A program made the position numbers and the translations under genes. A stretch of DNA of 64,000 bases from Candidatus Syntropharchaeum butanivorans (lineage in GTDB: Archaea; Halobacteriota; Syntropharchaeia; Syntropharchaeales; Syntropharchaeaceae), in contig LYOR01000003.1 in the NCBI GenBank assembly GCA_001766825.1, forward strand, positions 155,219-219,218. The letters are read 5' to 3'. The notes below the pieces were generated by a model, which saw only the letters and a program-made list of their open reading frames with translations, made no database searches and was not told the DNA's origin. Numbering within the stretch: position 1 is the stretch's first letter; every line of letters starts with the position of its first letter. Shown in pieces: positions 28,511 through 37,749 of the stretch.

Positions 28511-29129
28511 GGGCACAGATGGCTCAGGTCTCACAACCCAGAGCAGGCTCATCACAGAGTGGTTGAGAGAGAAGGGATACAGGGTACACCTGACAAAAGA
28601 GCCGACAACAGGCGTTATTGGCAGGCTCATACGGGAAATTTTACGAAAGGAAGTCAGGGTAACCCCCCAAACCCTCGCACTTCTCTTTGCAGCAGATAGG
28701 GCAGAACATACGCGAGAGATTCGTGAGTGGACTGAAAAAGGGGAGATCGTCATCTCTGATAGGTACAGGTTATCTTCATTTGCATATCAGTCCCTCAACC
28801 TCGATCTGGACTGGATTGTCGCGATAAACGCCCATTCGATAGCACCCGATCTGACATTCGTCCTGGAGACACCTGCCGAGGTTTCGCTTGAGCGGATAAA
28901 AAGGCGGAATAGTGAGAACGAGCTCTTTGAGGATGTTGATAAGCTCAAAAGGATATCTGAGAACTTCAGAAAGGCTGTTAAAGCAGGGGTGGAGGATAAC
29001 GTCATCTTTATAGACGGTAACAGAAGCATAGAGGAAGTATTTGAGGAGATAAAGGCTGAGATTGAGGGGCGAATATTGCCTGATGGGTGCGACCAGGACA
29101 GAAGGCAATCTGAGGTGGTGAATCCTTGA
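28494..29129 (+). CDS. tmk: thymidylate kinase family protein (Walker A Lys replaced by Leu)
   Basis: IVFEGTDGSGLTTQSRLI, TKEPTTGVIGRLIRE, FAADRAEHTREI, SDRYRLSSFAYQ. Confidence 0.83.
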   Translation: MLIVFEGTDGSGLTTQSRLITEWLREKGYRVHLTKEPTTGVIGRLIREILRKEVRVTPQTLALLFAADRAEHTREIREWTEKGEIVISDRYRLSSFAYQSLNLDLDWIVAINAHSIAPDLTFVLETPAEVSLERIKRRNSENELFEDVDKLKRISENFRKAVKAGVEDNVIFIDGNRSIEEVFEEIKAEIEGRILPDGCDQDRRQSEVVNP

Positions 29130-29449
29130 AGGTGCTACCCTCTTCGATGAGGCTCAAAAGGAGGTATCTGAGGTTCAAGGTGATATCTCCTGTAAAGCTC
29201 ACACGCCGTGAGATGGCAGACGCAATACTCTCTGCAGGAGTCTCACTCTTTGGAGACCATGGTATGAGCCTGATCAATCTTCACCTGGTCGAGTTTGATG
29301 AGTCTTCCATGACCGGGATAATCCGGTGCAATCGTGACAGGGTTGATGAGGCAAGGGCGATCATCGCAACGGTGAGCAGTATCAAGGGAGAGCCTGCTGG
29401 AATCAGGGTCTTGAGGGTTTCAGGAACGCTTAAAGGGGTGCGTAGATAG
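29126..29449 (+). CDS. rnp2: RNase P protein component 2 (Pop5/Rpp14 family)
   Basis: RLKRRYLRFKVISP...GIIRCNRDRVDEARAIIATVSSI. Confidence 0.88.
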   Translation: MKVLPSSMRLKRRYLRFKVISPVKLTRREMADAILSAGVSLFGDHGMSLINLHLVEFDESSMTGIIRCNRDRVDEARAIIATVSSIKGEPAGIRVLRVSGTLKGVRR

Positions 29450-29452
29450 TAC

Positions 29453-30595
29453 TCAGGGATAGTATCTAAAAATCCGCTTTGCAATCATGATATTCGTCAA
29501 AACAATCCATATACAGCAAATAAAGATCCCATCAATCCCGAATCTGAGATAGACCGGTAGCGTTGCCACAGGAGAAACTCCATATCCGAGAAAACGGAAG
29601 CTGTTGTATATGGAGGAGGCAGCACCTCTTGACCCAGGGACAGACTCGATTATCATTGTATTAACAGATGTGAAGACCGTTGTGCTTCCAGCACCCATGA
29701 GAGCAATAGGAATGAAGAAGGATGTATAGGAGTTTACAGGCAGAAATATCAAAAATGAAGCGAGCATGATCATCAATCCAGTGAGCAACGTCTTTTTTCT
29801 CCCGATAAAATCTGTGAGATAACCTGCGACCGGCGCTGTAACAATCCCGAGAAATCCAAACGTGGAGAGGAGAATGCCTATCTTATCCTCACTCACAGAG
29901 ACCTTCAGCGTATCAGAGAGGAACGTCATCGTTGCGATATTCCCGAAGAAGACGAGGGTTCCGATCACAGAGAGAAGAAGAAACTCTCTTTTCCCTATCA
30001 CCGCTCTTATTCTCCCTGTCAGATCCCTCAACTCACCATCGGTACCAGATTCATCGAGATATATGAGATAAGAGGATCCAAGAAGTCCTGAGAAGATGAA
30101 TAACATCACAAAAACGAGCCTCCAGTCGATCATAGCAAGAAATCCACCAGCCAGTGGACCCAGTGCGATACCAGCTGTTGTCGATGCACCATATCCCCCC
30201 ATTATCCTTCCCCTCTCATTGTAGGGAAAGATATCACCGATCATGGCCATGACAGTCGGGGATATGAACGCACTTCCAAGCCCCTGCAGCGCCCTTGCTG
30301 TGAGAAAGAACCAGATACGATCTGAAGAGGCACAGAATAGCGATGCAATGGAGAATGTAAATAACCCGAAGAGGATTGTACGCCTTCTCCCATAGATATC
30401 CGAGAGTGCACCTGAGAATATCTGAAAGAATGCAAATGGAATCATGTAAAGCGTGATGGATGCTGCTATAAAGGAGATATCCACATTGAAGAACCTCTCA
30501 AGTGACGGGATCAGAGCAAGTACGGTATTCCCACCAAAAGGCCCGAGAAATACCGAAAAATATAGTAGAATTAAGAGATACTTTCTTGATCTCAT
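29453..30595 (-). CDS. major facilitator superfamily transporter
   Basis: About 12 TM; GALSDIYGRRRTILFG, ARALQGLGSAFISPTVMAMIGDIFPYNERGRIMG. Confidence 0.93.
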   Translation of the reverse strand: MRSRKYLLILLYFSVFLGPFGGNTVLALIPSLERFFNVDISFIAASITLYMIPFAFFQIFSGALSDIYGRRRTILFGLFTFSIASLFCASSDRIWFFLTARALQGLGSAFISPTVMAMIGDIFPYNERGRIMGGYGASTTAGIALGPLAGGFLAMIDWRLVFVMLFIFSGLLGSSYLIYLDESGTDGELRDLTGRIRAVIGKREFLLLSVIGTLVFFGNIATMTFLSDTLKVSVSEDKIGILLSTFGFLGIVTAPVAGYLTDFIGRKKTLLTGLMIMLASFLIFLPVNSYTSFFIPIALMGAGSTTVFTSVNTMIIESVPGSRGAASSIYNSFRFLGYGVSPVATLPVYLRFGIDGIFICCIWIVLTNIMIAKRIFRYYP

Positions 30596-31315
30596 TCATC
30601 TTCTCGATCTCATCCTTTCAGTGAGCCTCTCAAACTCCTCAGACGGTTTCGCCAGCCCCGCGGTGGAAAGATCGATCGCATCTGCTATTCCCTTTATACG
30701 CTCTGAGGGGATCGATGCGATCATGATATCAGGATCCCAGCCCTCCATCCTCCTTGCAGTTATATCTCCAACAGAGAGGTTGAAGTTCCCTGATACAAGG
30801 GGATAGGTTATTGTGCTCCAGCACATCGCCCCTCTCATCTCAAAAGATGGAGTCTTACCATCCCAGAACTGATTTAATGTGATTAACCTTGATGCCTGCT
30901 CTGCGTTTATAAGAAATAGGACTATATCAGGCTGGAATAGATCTTTTCTGACAGGATAGAGGAACACCTTCTTTGATAGGCCAACAGGTGGCTTTGCTAT
31001 CCTCTCAGTCTCAGTACCGGATCTAATTGCTGTTTTAAGATCAAACCATAGCTTTTCCCCTTCAACAAGCATCTTCCACGGGGTTTTACCTTTCTCGGTA
31101 AGACCAAGATGCTTCTTTCCACCAAAGCAGGCGCATTTATCTTCTGATAGTTCGATGATCTCCCCATCCGAAGCCTCGAGTATCCCACCGCAAACCGTGT
31201 GCTTCCTCTCCTCAACCCCGGCAGGGGGATCCTCATCCGTGTACTTAACCCCCACAGGTTCCCTCTCTATCCCGAGTGAGCCCACAATCTTATCGATATC
31301 TTCTATCAATCCCAT
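30596..31315 (-). CDS. DUF169 family protein
   Basis: GIEREPVGVKYTDEDPPAGVE, CACFGGKKHLGL, RMEGWDPDIMIASIPSERI. Confidence 0.78.
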   Translation of the reverse strand: MGLIEDIDKIVGSLGIEREPVGVKYTDEDPPAGVEERKHTVCGGILEASDGEIIELSEDKCACFGGKKHLGLTEKGKTPWKMLVEGEKLWFDLKTAIRSGTETERIAKPPVGLSKKVFLYPVRKDLFQPDIVLFLINAEQASRLITLNQFWDGKTPSFEMRGAMCWSTITYPLVSGNFNLSVGDITARRMEGWDPDIMIASIPSERIKGIADAIDLSTAGLAKPSEEFERLTERMRSRR

Positions 31316-31317
31316 CT

Positions 31318-31983
31318 TCAACCCTCCAGACACGGGATACACACAATCTTCCCAAGCTTCAATCTTGCCCTTGGCTCCATAACCGCCTCGCCACATTCCT
31401 CGCATATGACAGATGCGAACATACGAGCCTTAGCAGGCGCCTCGATCTCTACCTCCCTTACATCAAAGAGCTTATCATCTTCCATCTCAAGGAGCGTCTT
31501 CTCCATCTTTTTCTCAAGATTGGAGCCTGATAGTTCCCTTCTAACCTCCTCAAATACCTCCTCAAATGGGAGATTCCCCTTCTCCTTCAAGAGCTTATGG
31601 ATCATCTCTCTGAACTCGCGCATCTTCTCAAGGGCCTCGGGGGAGATTGAAATCCTTACTCCCCTCTTCTTATTTCTATCATAGAAAGTTGCTGCCATCT
31701 TCCCCCAGTCTCTGAATATGAAGTTGCCCTTCCCGAATGTACATCCTGTTACAACCTGGATCCCATCTGCAGCACAGGTATCATTCTCAACGATTGCAAG
31801 AAGCTCCTCTCCTTTTGCACGCCTGACACCAAGCTCCTTTAACCCGAGAAGTCCCATCCTGACACCGATTATAAGCCCACCACAGAGATGTCCATGAAAG
31901 TCAACGGCCCTTTCAAGCCATTCTCTTTCCTCTTCGCCTACTTCAAGGCCTTTTAATCTTCTAGCTATATATTCTTCCATCAC
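31318..31983 (-). CDS. FmdE family protein (formylmethanofuran dehydrogenase subunit E-like) with C-terminal zinc ribbon
   Basis: FHGHLCGGLIIGVRMG...NDTCAADGIQVVTGCTFGKGNF; CEECGEAV...CIPC. Confidence 0.88.
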   Translation of the reverse strand: MMEEYIARRLKGLEVGEEEREWLERAVDFHGHLCGGLIIGVRMGLLGLKELGVRRAKGEELLAIVENDTCAADGIQVVTGCTFGKGNFIFRDWGKMAATFYDRNKKRGVRISISPEALEKMREFREMIHKLLKEKGNLPFEEVFEEVRRELSGSNLEKKMEKTLLEMEDDKLFDVREVEIEAPAKARMFASVICEECGEAVMEPRARLKLGKIVCIPCLEG

Positions 31984-32378
31984 GATCCCTTCTCCTCTCG
32001 TTTTTCAACGTTTTCAAGGTATTCCTCACCTCTTGGTGTGGGATAATAATAAATCTCATCCCCCTTTTTCACACTCTCAACGTAAAGTGCGTTTTCAAGC
32101 ATATCAAGGTGAAGCTTCACCTCTGCGTCACCGAGATTGAAACGCTCTTTTATCTCCTCGATGCTTTTTCCACCCACCACAAACGCGAGAATCTCTCTCC
32201 TCGTCCGGTTCTGCATCGTTCTCCAGGCAATTCGGTGGTCCTCCTTTGGATCTATCAGTTTTCCCTTCTTTTTGAGCTCTTCAAGCCATGCCTCCTTCTT
32301 TCTCTTAAGCGCATCTTCCACCATCTCATTCACCCCCTTGACCTTGATATTCATATGGAACATAGCAGATCTCACCAT
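31980..32378 (-). CDS. ArsR-like winged-helix regulator
   Basis: NRTRREILAFVVGGKSIEEIKERFNLGDAEVKLHLDMLENALYVESVKKGDEIYYYPTPRGEEYLE. Confidence 0.75.
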   Translation of the reverse strand: MVRSAMFHMNIKVKGVNEMVEDALKRKKEAWLEELKKKGKLIDPKEDHRIAWRTMQNRTRREILAFVVGGKSIEEIKERFNLGDAEVKLHLDMLENALYVESVKKGDEIYYYPTPRGEEYLENVEKREEKGS

Positions 32379-32703
32379 CTATCTTTTGCCCTTTTACAAG
32401 TTTGAGCCTCCTGAGTACGATAAATATCTGTCTGAGATCCCCTTCCCTCATACCGAACCTATTCAGTATTTCCGCGGGTGTGACCTTTCCCCTCTCCTTT
32501 ATAAACTCATACACCTCTCGCTGCTCTTCAAGAAGCTCATCCGGGCTTATTCTCCCAAATCTATCGGCAACAGATTGTGCTAATGGATCACATGGGTGCT
32601 GGGGCATCTGCGCATCCAGAAAGCAATCCTCACATACCCTCTCCCCTTCCAGTTCGTAAGCATCCTCTTCACCCATCCCGATCCCACATCTTGAGCATTT
32701 CAT
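32326..32703 (-). CDS. zinc-ribbon plus winged-helix protein
   Basis: N-terminal CSRCGIGM...CEDC; VTPAEILNRFGMREGDLRQIFIVLRRLKLV. Confidence 0.65.
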   Translation of the reverse strand: MKCSRCGIGMGEEDAYELEGERVCEDCFLDAQMPQHPCDPLAQSVADRFGRISPDELLEEQREVYEFIKERGKVTPAEILNRFGMREGDLRQIFIVLRRLKLVKGQKIDGEICYVPYEYQGQGGE

Positions 32704-32896
32704 TTTATCACCTCCTCAAGGGATCTTCCCGCGAAAGCAAAGCCTGAACCGCAACATACGAGCCCTGCAACAGATTGTCGTTTCCATCACCCCTCCACCT
32801 CTAAAAAAGAGGTATGTCGGAACAAGATATAAAGTTGATGCTGGCATAAATTTGAAAAACAAAATAGCGAGATAAGTAATCAAGGAGAAACCGACC

Positions 32897-33193
32897 ATGA
32901 GGATGCCATCCGGGTTCTTCAAGTTCCATACCCTGAGGCTCTTGAATGAGAGGCCGATGTATGGATACGAGATAATAAGGGAGATAGAAAGAAAGACAGA
33001 AAAGAAGCCAAGTCAGGGTAGTATATATCCAATCCTCCATGAACTTGAGGAGAAGGGTTTTGTTGAAGCTACGTGGCATGTCGTGGAGAAGGGACCGAGC
33101 AGAAAGTATTACCACATCACGGATAAGGGGCGAGAGGAGTTTGAAAGGGCAAAACAGAAACTAACAGAGGTTTTCAATGCACTTTTTGACTGA
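32897..33193 (+). CDS. PadR family transcriptional regulator
   Basis: FHTLRLLNERPMYGYEIIREIERKTEKKPSQGSIYPILHELEEKGFV. Confidence 0.92.
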   Translation: MRMPSGFFKFHTLRLLNERPMYGYEIIREIERKTEKKPSQGSIYPILHELEEKGFVEATWHVVEKGPSRKYYHITDKGREEFERAKQKLTEVFNALFD

Positions 33194-33278
33194 GTGGTGG
33201 AAATGGAAAGAGCTTTCACATCACCTGAGGATAGAACATTAAATATCTCTCATACCATCTTCAAATGGAGGTCTTAGA

Positions 33279-34019
33279 ATTCAGGTAGTCTACTCATCGA
33301 AGGACCCAGCAGGCTCAAATATCGCACGCTTCCTGAAAGAAAGAGGGGAGGAAGTGTTTGCTGTCAGCGAAAGCCTTCTATATCTTGAGGATGCCCCGGA
33401 TACAGACCTCATCATATTTGCATCCCGTCACAGCTCAGAGAGCGGGAAGCCTTCCTTCACGGTGCATGCACCTGGCAACTTCCACCTGGCTGAGTTTGGA
33501 GGGAGACCTTCAACCCTCGGGATGGCTTCAGCGGTTGCAAACCGCGTATTTCTGGCGGAGTTTCAGGGAAGAAAGGTCGGATTTGATGAGTTTGATGTAT
33601 CGCTCGAGGTCACTCACCACGGGCCAACGCTTGAGACACCTTCTGTGTTTGTTGAGCTTGGAAGCTCCCAGCAGGAGTGGGAGAACCTTGATGCGGCAAA
33701 GTTCGTGGCAGATGTGATCATAAATGGGATGAGACGGCTTGAGAAGGTGGGAGATCTTGAGATTGCAGTTGGGTTTGGCGGCGGGCATTATGCACCGAAG
33801 TTCACACGATACGTCCTCAAAAAGGCGTGTGCGATATCCCATATCTGCCCTAACTATCAGTTTCAGCACTTAAACAAGGATACGATCTGTGAAATGATCA
33901 GAAAGACGGTAGAGGACGTGGAGGTTGCCCTCATCGACTGGAAGGGCCTGAGGAAGATGGAACGGGATCGGTTGATCGGGATGCTTGATGAGATCGGGCT
34001 TGAGTGGAGGAGGATTTAG
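33279..34019 (+). CDS. dtdA: D-aminoacyl-tRNA deacylase (archaeal DtdA); apparent non-canonical ATT start
   Basis: VVYSSKDPAGSNI, IIFASRHSSESGKPSFTVHAPGNF, VTHHGPTLETPSVFVELGSSQQEW, GGGHYAPKFTRY. Confidence 0.9.
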   Translation: MQVVYSSKDPAGSNIARFLKERGEEVFAVSESLLYLEDAPDTDLIIFASRHSSESGKPSFTVHAPGNFHLAEFGGRPSTLGMASAVANRVFLAEFQGRKVGFDEFDVSLEVTHHGPTLETPSVFVELGSSQQEWENLDAAKFVADVIINGMRRLEKVGDLEIAVGFGGGHYAPKFTRYVLKKACAISHICPNYQFQHLNKDTICEMIRKTVEDVEVALIDWKGLRKMERDRLIGMLDEIGLEWRRI

Positions 34020-34639
34020 GCATAATCAAGCTCAATCCTGTCAATCTCATTGAGCAGGATGGTAATGCAGTGATCTGCGTGGAGAGACCTTGGACCAAGG
34101 GAGACTCTTATCGCATCAAGCTCATCCAGAAACTCCTCATCCTCCCTGCTCACCCCGATGTGATCCCCGAGCACAAATAGTGGGGTTTTCTCAAGCCACT
34201 CCTTGATAGCTTCCCGCATCTTTCTTATATCTCCGGATGCCTCGTGAAGGTAGATTACCGGGTCAAAGTTCCCATCTTTGATCAGATCACGAAGATCTCC
34301 CCTTCTCACCGTAATTCCCGGAGTACTCCGCTGCATCTCTCCATCTTTAAGCCCGAGACCTTTCTTCAACGCAATCTTGAGTAGTGCTCCTGTACTCCGT
34401 TCATCCGGGTTGAGATGTTTGAGGTATCTTCCATCAAGTGTTATGATCTTTGGGGGGTCACCCGCACCTCTAAGGATAAGATAAAGTATGACATCCTTTC
34501 TGATGCCGTGTGAGAGGAGGAATGCGGAGTTCACGCATCTGCACAATATATCTATCCTTCCAGCAGATCCAGGAAGATCATTCAGGCTGAAATCAGGAGA
34601 TGTGACCGCTCTGTTACCGATGACCGCGATGTGCTTCAT
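34016..34639 (-). CDS. trmY: tRNA (pseudouridine(54)-N1)-methyltransferase TrmY-like
   Basis: MKHIAVIGNRAVTSPDFSLNDLPGSAGRIDILCRCVNSAFLLSHGIRKD; SPOUT tail LGDHIGVSREDEEFL. Confidence 0.85.
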   Translation of the reverse strand: MKHIAVIGNRAVTSPDFSLNDLPGSAGRIDILCRCVNSAFLLSHGIRKDVILYLILRGAGDPPKIITLDGRYLKHLNPDERSTGALLKIALKKGLGLKDGEMQRSTPGITVRRGDLRDLIKDGNFDPVIYLHEASGDIRKMREAIKEWLEKTPLFVLGDHIGVSREDEEFLDELDAIRVSLGPRSLHADHCITILLNEIDRIELDYA

Positions 34640-34725
34640 GATCTCATATCTCCTATACCCAGGATAAATTTTTATACTCTTAAGAGAAATATATAACCAC
34701 GGAACGGAAAGGAGGAGAGGAGAGG

Positions 34726-34947
34726 TTGTTTCCGAATAAGAAAATCCAATCATTGATCGGGCACAAAATTCGGGTGGAGATGAAAGGCGATAAAAACATT
34801 CTTGAGGGAATATTAACGAGTGCCGATGATTACCTGAACCTTTATCTCACTTCTACAACCGAGATTGTGGATGGGGAGCGCAAGCGTGTACTGGGTTCGG
34901 TTATCCTGAGAGGAAACAATATCGTTATGATAAACCCGGTAAACTGA
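34726..34947 (+). CDS. Sm-like (LSm) RNA-binding protein
   Basis: LIGHKIRVEMKGDKNILEGILTSADDYLNLYLTSTTEI...VILRGNNIVMI Sm1/Sm2. Confidence 0.88.
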   Translation: MFPNKKIQSLIGHKIRVEMKGDKNILEGILTSADDYLNLYLTSTTEIVDGERKRVLGSVILRGNNIVMINPVN

Positions 34948-34948
34948 G

Positions 34949-35353
34949 GTGGTGGTCGTGCTGGAAGAGACCATCCTTAAGTTGATTGCATCGGAGGAGA
35001 AAGAGGGAATAAGGCAGAGTGATATCTGGAAGCAGATGGGTATAGATAGCAGGACATGCTCACGGATTATAACAAGGCTTGAGAACAAGGGGCTGATCAT
35101 AAGAGAGTGGGAGACGGTGGGAAACACAAGGACTTATCGTATCTGGTATGTAGGGAAGAACGGGAACGGCGAGATAGAAGCAGAAAGGATAGATCAGCCT
35201 GGAGAGATCGGGGTTACGCAAGCTCCAAAGCTCAGGGGCAACCACTCCTTCCTCGTCGTGAAAGACACCCTCGCTCCATGCGTCAATTGTAAAGATAGAT
35301 GCACCCCTGAGACCTGCATCAAGCTTACCGAATGGATAAACCTCCTCATATGA
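34949..35353 (+). CDS. winged-helix regulator with C-terminal cysteine cluster
   Basis: GIRQSDIWKQMGIDSRTCSRIITRLENKGLI; CVNCKDRCTPETC. Confidence 0.78.
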   Translation: MVVVLEETILKLIASEEKEGIRQSDIWKQMGIDSRTCSRIITRLENKGLIIREWETVGNTRTYRIWYVGKNGNGEIEAERIDQPGEIGVTQAPKLRGNHSFLVVKDTLAPCVNCKDRCTPETCIKLTEWINLLI

Positions 35354-35628
35354 TCTCAAGAGCGGATGTCGAACATCTCGGATGGCTTTCGAGGATAGAG
35401 CTTACGGGGGAGGAGGCAGAGAAGTTTGCCGAGGAGCTTGATACGATACTTGGCTACTTTAAGGTGCTGGATTCTGTGGACGTGGATCTTCAGCCGCTCC
35501 ATCATGTCCTCGATCTATCCAACGTCTTCCGGGATGATGAGGTGAGACCCTCATTCTCACAGAACGAGGCTTTATTCAATGCAAAGTTGAGAGAGAACGG
35601 TTACTTCAGGGCACCGAGGATTCTATAA
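35350..35628 (+). CDS. gatC: Asp-tRNA(Asn)/Glu-tRNA(Gln) amidotransferase subunit C
   Basis: ISRADVEHLGWLSRIELTGEEAEKFAEELDTILGYFKVLDSVD. Confidence 0.93.
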   Translation: MISRADVEHLGWLSRIELTGEEAEKFAEELDTILGYFKVLDSVDVDLQPLHHVLDLSNVFRDDEVRPSFSQNEALFNAKLRENGYFRAPRIL

Positions 35629-36033
35629 CCCAAGCGAGATGAAGAACGCATACTGGCTCGCGGTGGGGAGGACTCTTCTAATCTTCGATACCTCTGGGCG
35701 GTAAATGATGATCTCCTCCTCGCCTCTCCACTCTTTTTTGAGGAGCTCCATGACGAGTGAGCATTGAACTTTACCCCGGATTTTCGCTGCACCCCGTCCG
35801 TATTCAGGACAGATCTCGATCAGGACCGGGAGATAGAGTTTCCTGTGGTAATCCTCTGGAATTAGGTCTGCTATCATCTCAAGCTCATCCCTCTTAATCC
35901 TGTAAGTGTCACCGTCTTTTGAAGATATAGATGGCCGATCCTCCCTCAGAAGCTCGTAGAGACTCTTTCGCTCCCTGGGTAGATGCCTGTTCAGCGACTG
36001 GACGGCTTTTGCGATCACTCGGTCTGTATCCAT
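35623..36033 (-). CDS. UPF0216/DUF61 family protein
   Basis: LNRHLPRERKSLYELLREDRPSI...VRGKVQC-like segment. Confidence 0.75.
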   Translation of the reverse strand: MDTDRVIAKAVQSLNRHLPRERKSLYELLREDRPSISSKDGDTYRIKRDELEMIADLIPEDYHRKLYLPVLIEICPEYGRGAAKIRGKVQCSLVMELLKKEWRGEEEIIIYRPEVSKIRRVLPTASQYAFFISLGL

Positions 36034-36036
36034 CTC

Positions 36037-36678
36037 CTATCCTTTGAGCGTAGATGTGATCGATGTGAAAGCAGTTCTTACGATGAGGTACATCCCACCT
36101 GCGAGAACGAGCGTTGGAAGCCCACCCACCGCGGCACCTGCAATCCCGGCTGATACGAGCAGCGCTGTATCACGATCTGAGAGGAACTTTGCAACCTTCT
36201 TCAAAATCCCCGGGCTCACGTCTACTGCATCTGTCTCGAGGATGATTCGCCCTTCCTGGAAGACTTTTATCCAGCCCGACTCCTCGGATACGAGTATAGA
36301 GGTCGCACCCTCTTTAATCTGGGATATTCCCTTTGCAGCAGCATGTCTTGTCCCAAAACCAGGTAAGGTACTGGATTTTGTAATCCTTGAGCCATATGCG
36401 ATGAGCTTTCCTTCCGGGGAGATGAGAACCGCACCATCAAGACTTGCAAGCCGCTCGATTACCGCCCCCATACCCGGCTCTGTGATCGGATCATCTGTGT
36501 GAAGCTGCGGAAAGAGTGGCTCATAAAGCCCCTCGGCAACATCTTCATCAATAATCACAAAGAGCGCACCTTTTTTATCCCGTGCGAGCCGCTTGGCAAT
36601 CCTGAGGATCTCACTCACGACCTCACTCTTCTCCACATCACTCTTCTTTTCTTCCCTTTTAACCATCGTTTTACCCAT
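36037..36678 (-). CDS. diadenylate cyclase (DisA_N/DAC domain) with C-terminal TM segment
   Basis: LDGAVLISPEGKLIAYG and LPGFGTRHAAAKGIS (DGA and GTRHxAA motifs). Confidence 0.87.
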   Translation of the reverse strand: MGKTMVKREEKKSDVEKSEVVSEILRIAKRLARDKKGALFVIIDEDVAEGLYEPLFPQLHTDDPITEPGMGAVIERLASLDGAVLISPEGKLIAYGSRITKSSTLPGFGTRHAAAKGISQIKEGATSILVSEESGWIKVFQEGRIILETDAVDVSPGILKKVAKFLSDRDTALLVSAGIAGAAVGGLPTLVLAGGMYLIVRTAFTSITSTLKG

Positions 36679-37322
36679 TAACCTCGCCTCCTCTCACTTA
36701 AAAGCTGATCTATCAGCCTCTTTGCCCACCGGAGCTTCCTTTGCTTCCTTTCATCAACGGTCTTATCCTCGAAGTCAAACCCTACAAGGGTTATCTGTGA
36801 AGCTCCGAGCTCTTTCGCGAGAAATACGGCTCGATCTCCGTCTGTGAACCCCCCAAAGTTATAAATGGAGCCAAACGGCGGACCGTGGGTCGTTCCCAGC
36901 ACACGTGATAGGTTTGGCACAACTTTTCTAACAGCATCAATGTTATCCCCATGCCCGAGCACAACAACGAGCGATCCCATCCTGTTTGCATAGATTATAT
37001 CTCCGAGAGAGCCATCGAGATCTGTCACGATCACATCAGGGATCATCCCCTCCCTCAGGATCGTAGAAGTTGCACCATCAGCGGCGATAATCTTAAAATC
37101 AGATGCAGTGATCGATCTCAGCTCCTCCTGAAGCGTGGGTGCATCACCACAGATGAGCACATTTCTACCCCTGATAATCCCCTCAAGCTCTTTGAGATCA
37201 ATCTCCCTGCCTTTGATCACTTCGGCGAGTATTCTGGCGGCCCGCTCATTTTCTTCCCGGACAAACCCAAAGTCCTCGAGAATCTCCCGGTAAATGGGCT
37301 CCCACTCCATGTAATCCATCAC
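36678..37322 (-). CDS. mptE: 6-hydroxymethyl-7,8-dihydropterin pyrophosphokinase (MptE, DUF115)
   Basis: VLICGDAPTLQEEL, AADGATSTILREGMIPDVIVTDLDG, HGDNIDA, NFGGFTDGDRAVFLAKELGA. Confidence 0.87.
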   Translation of the reverse strand: MMDYMEWEPIYREILEDFGFVREENERAARILAEVIKGREIDLKELEGIIRGRNVLICGDAPTLQEELRSITASDFKIIAADGATSTILREGMIPDVIVTDLDGSLGDIIYANRMGSLVVVLGHGDNIDAVRKVVPNLSRVLGTTHGPPFGSIYNFGGFTDGDRAVFLAKELGASQITLVGFDFEDKTVDERKQRKLRWAKRLIDQLLSERRRG

Positions 37323-37363
37323 GTATAATTTAGTTCAAGGAGGGATAAAAGGTGATGGGATGG

Positions 37364-37690
37364 TTATCTGTAGACCCTCCTCCCGAGCTGCTCCATCACT
37401 TCGTACATTCTGGATATAACCGCCTGGAGCCTCTTATCAAGGCTTTCCTCCACACTCTGGATGCTCACCCTGAGCGAACGCTCTTTTGCATCGATCCTCT
37501 CCTCAATCCGTCTGATACGGGCATCGATTGAGAGAAGAAGCGACGCCAAAGATCCTATTAAGACCATCGCAGAGAGCACGATGACCGGGTCTCCAACCTC
37601 CCATCGATTGAGCCAGCGATATGTCAGCGCAAACGCAGAGATGACCATCACAACGGAAAACACAATATCACGCGTTTCCATACTTCTCAC
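37364..37690 (-). CDS. small membrane protein: two N-terminal TM helices followed by coiled coil
   Basis: VIVLSAMVLIGSLASLLLSIDARIRRIEERIDAKERSLRVSIQSVEESLDKR. Confidence 0.6.
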   Translation of the reverse strand: MRSMETRDIVFSVVMVISAFALTYRWLNRWEVGDPVIVLSAMVLIGSLASLLLSIDARIRRIEERIDAKERSLRVSIQSVEESLDKRLQAVISRMYEVMEQLGRRVYR

Positions 37691-37749
37691 CAGCCTTATA
37701 TGGGAGAGTTATCGCAGGCTAAATATAAAAAGTTATGGAAAGACCCGGT

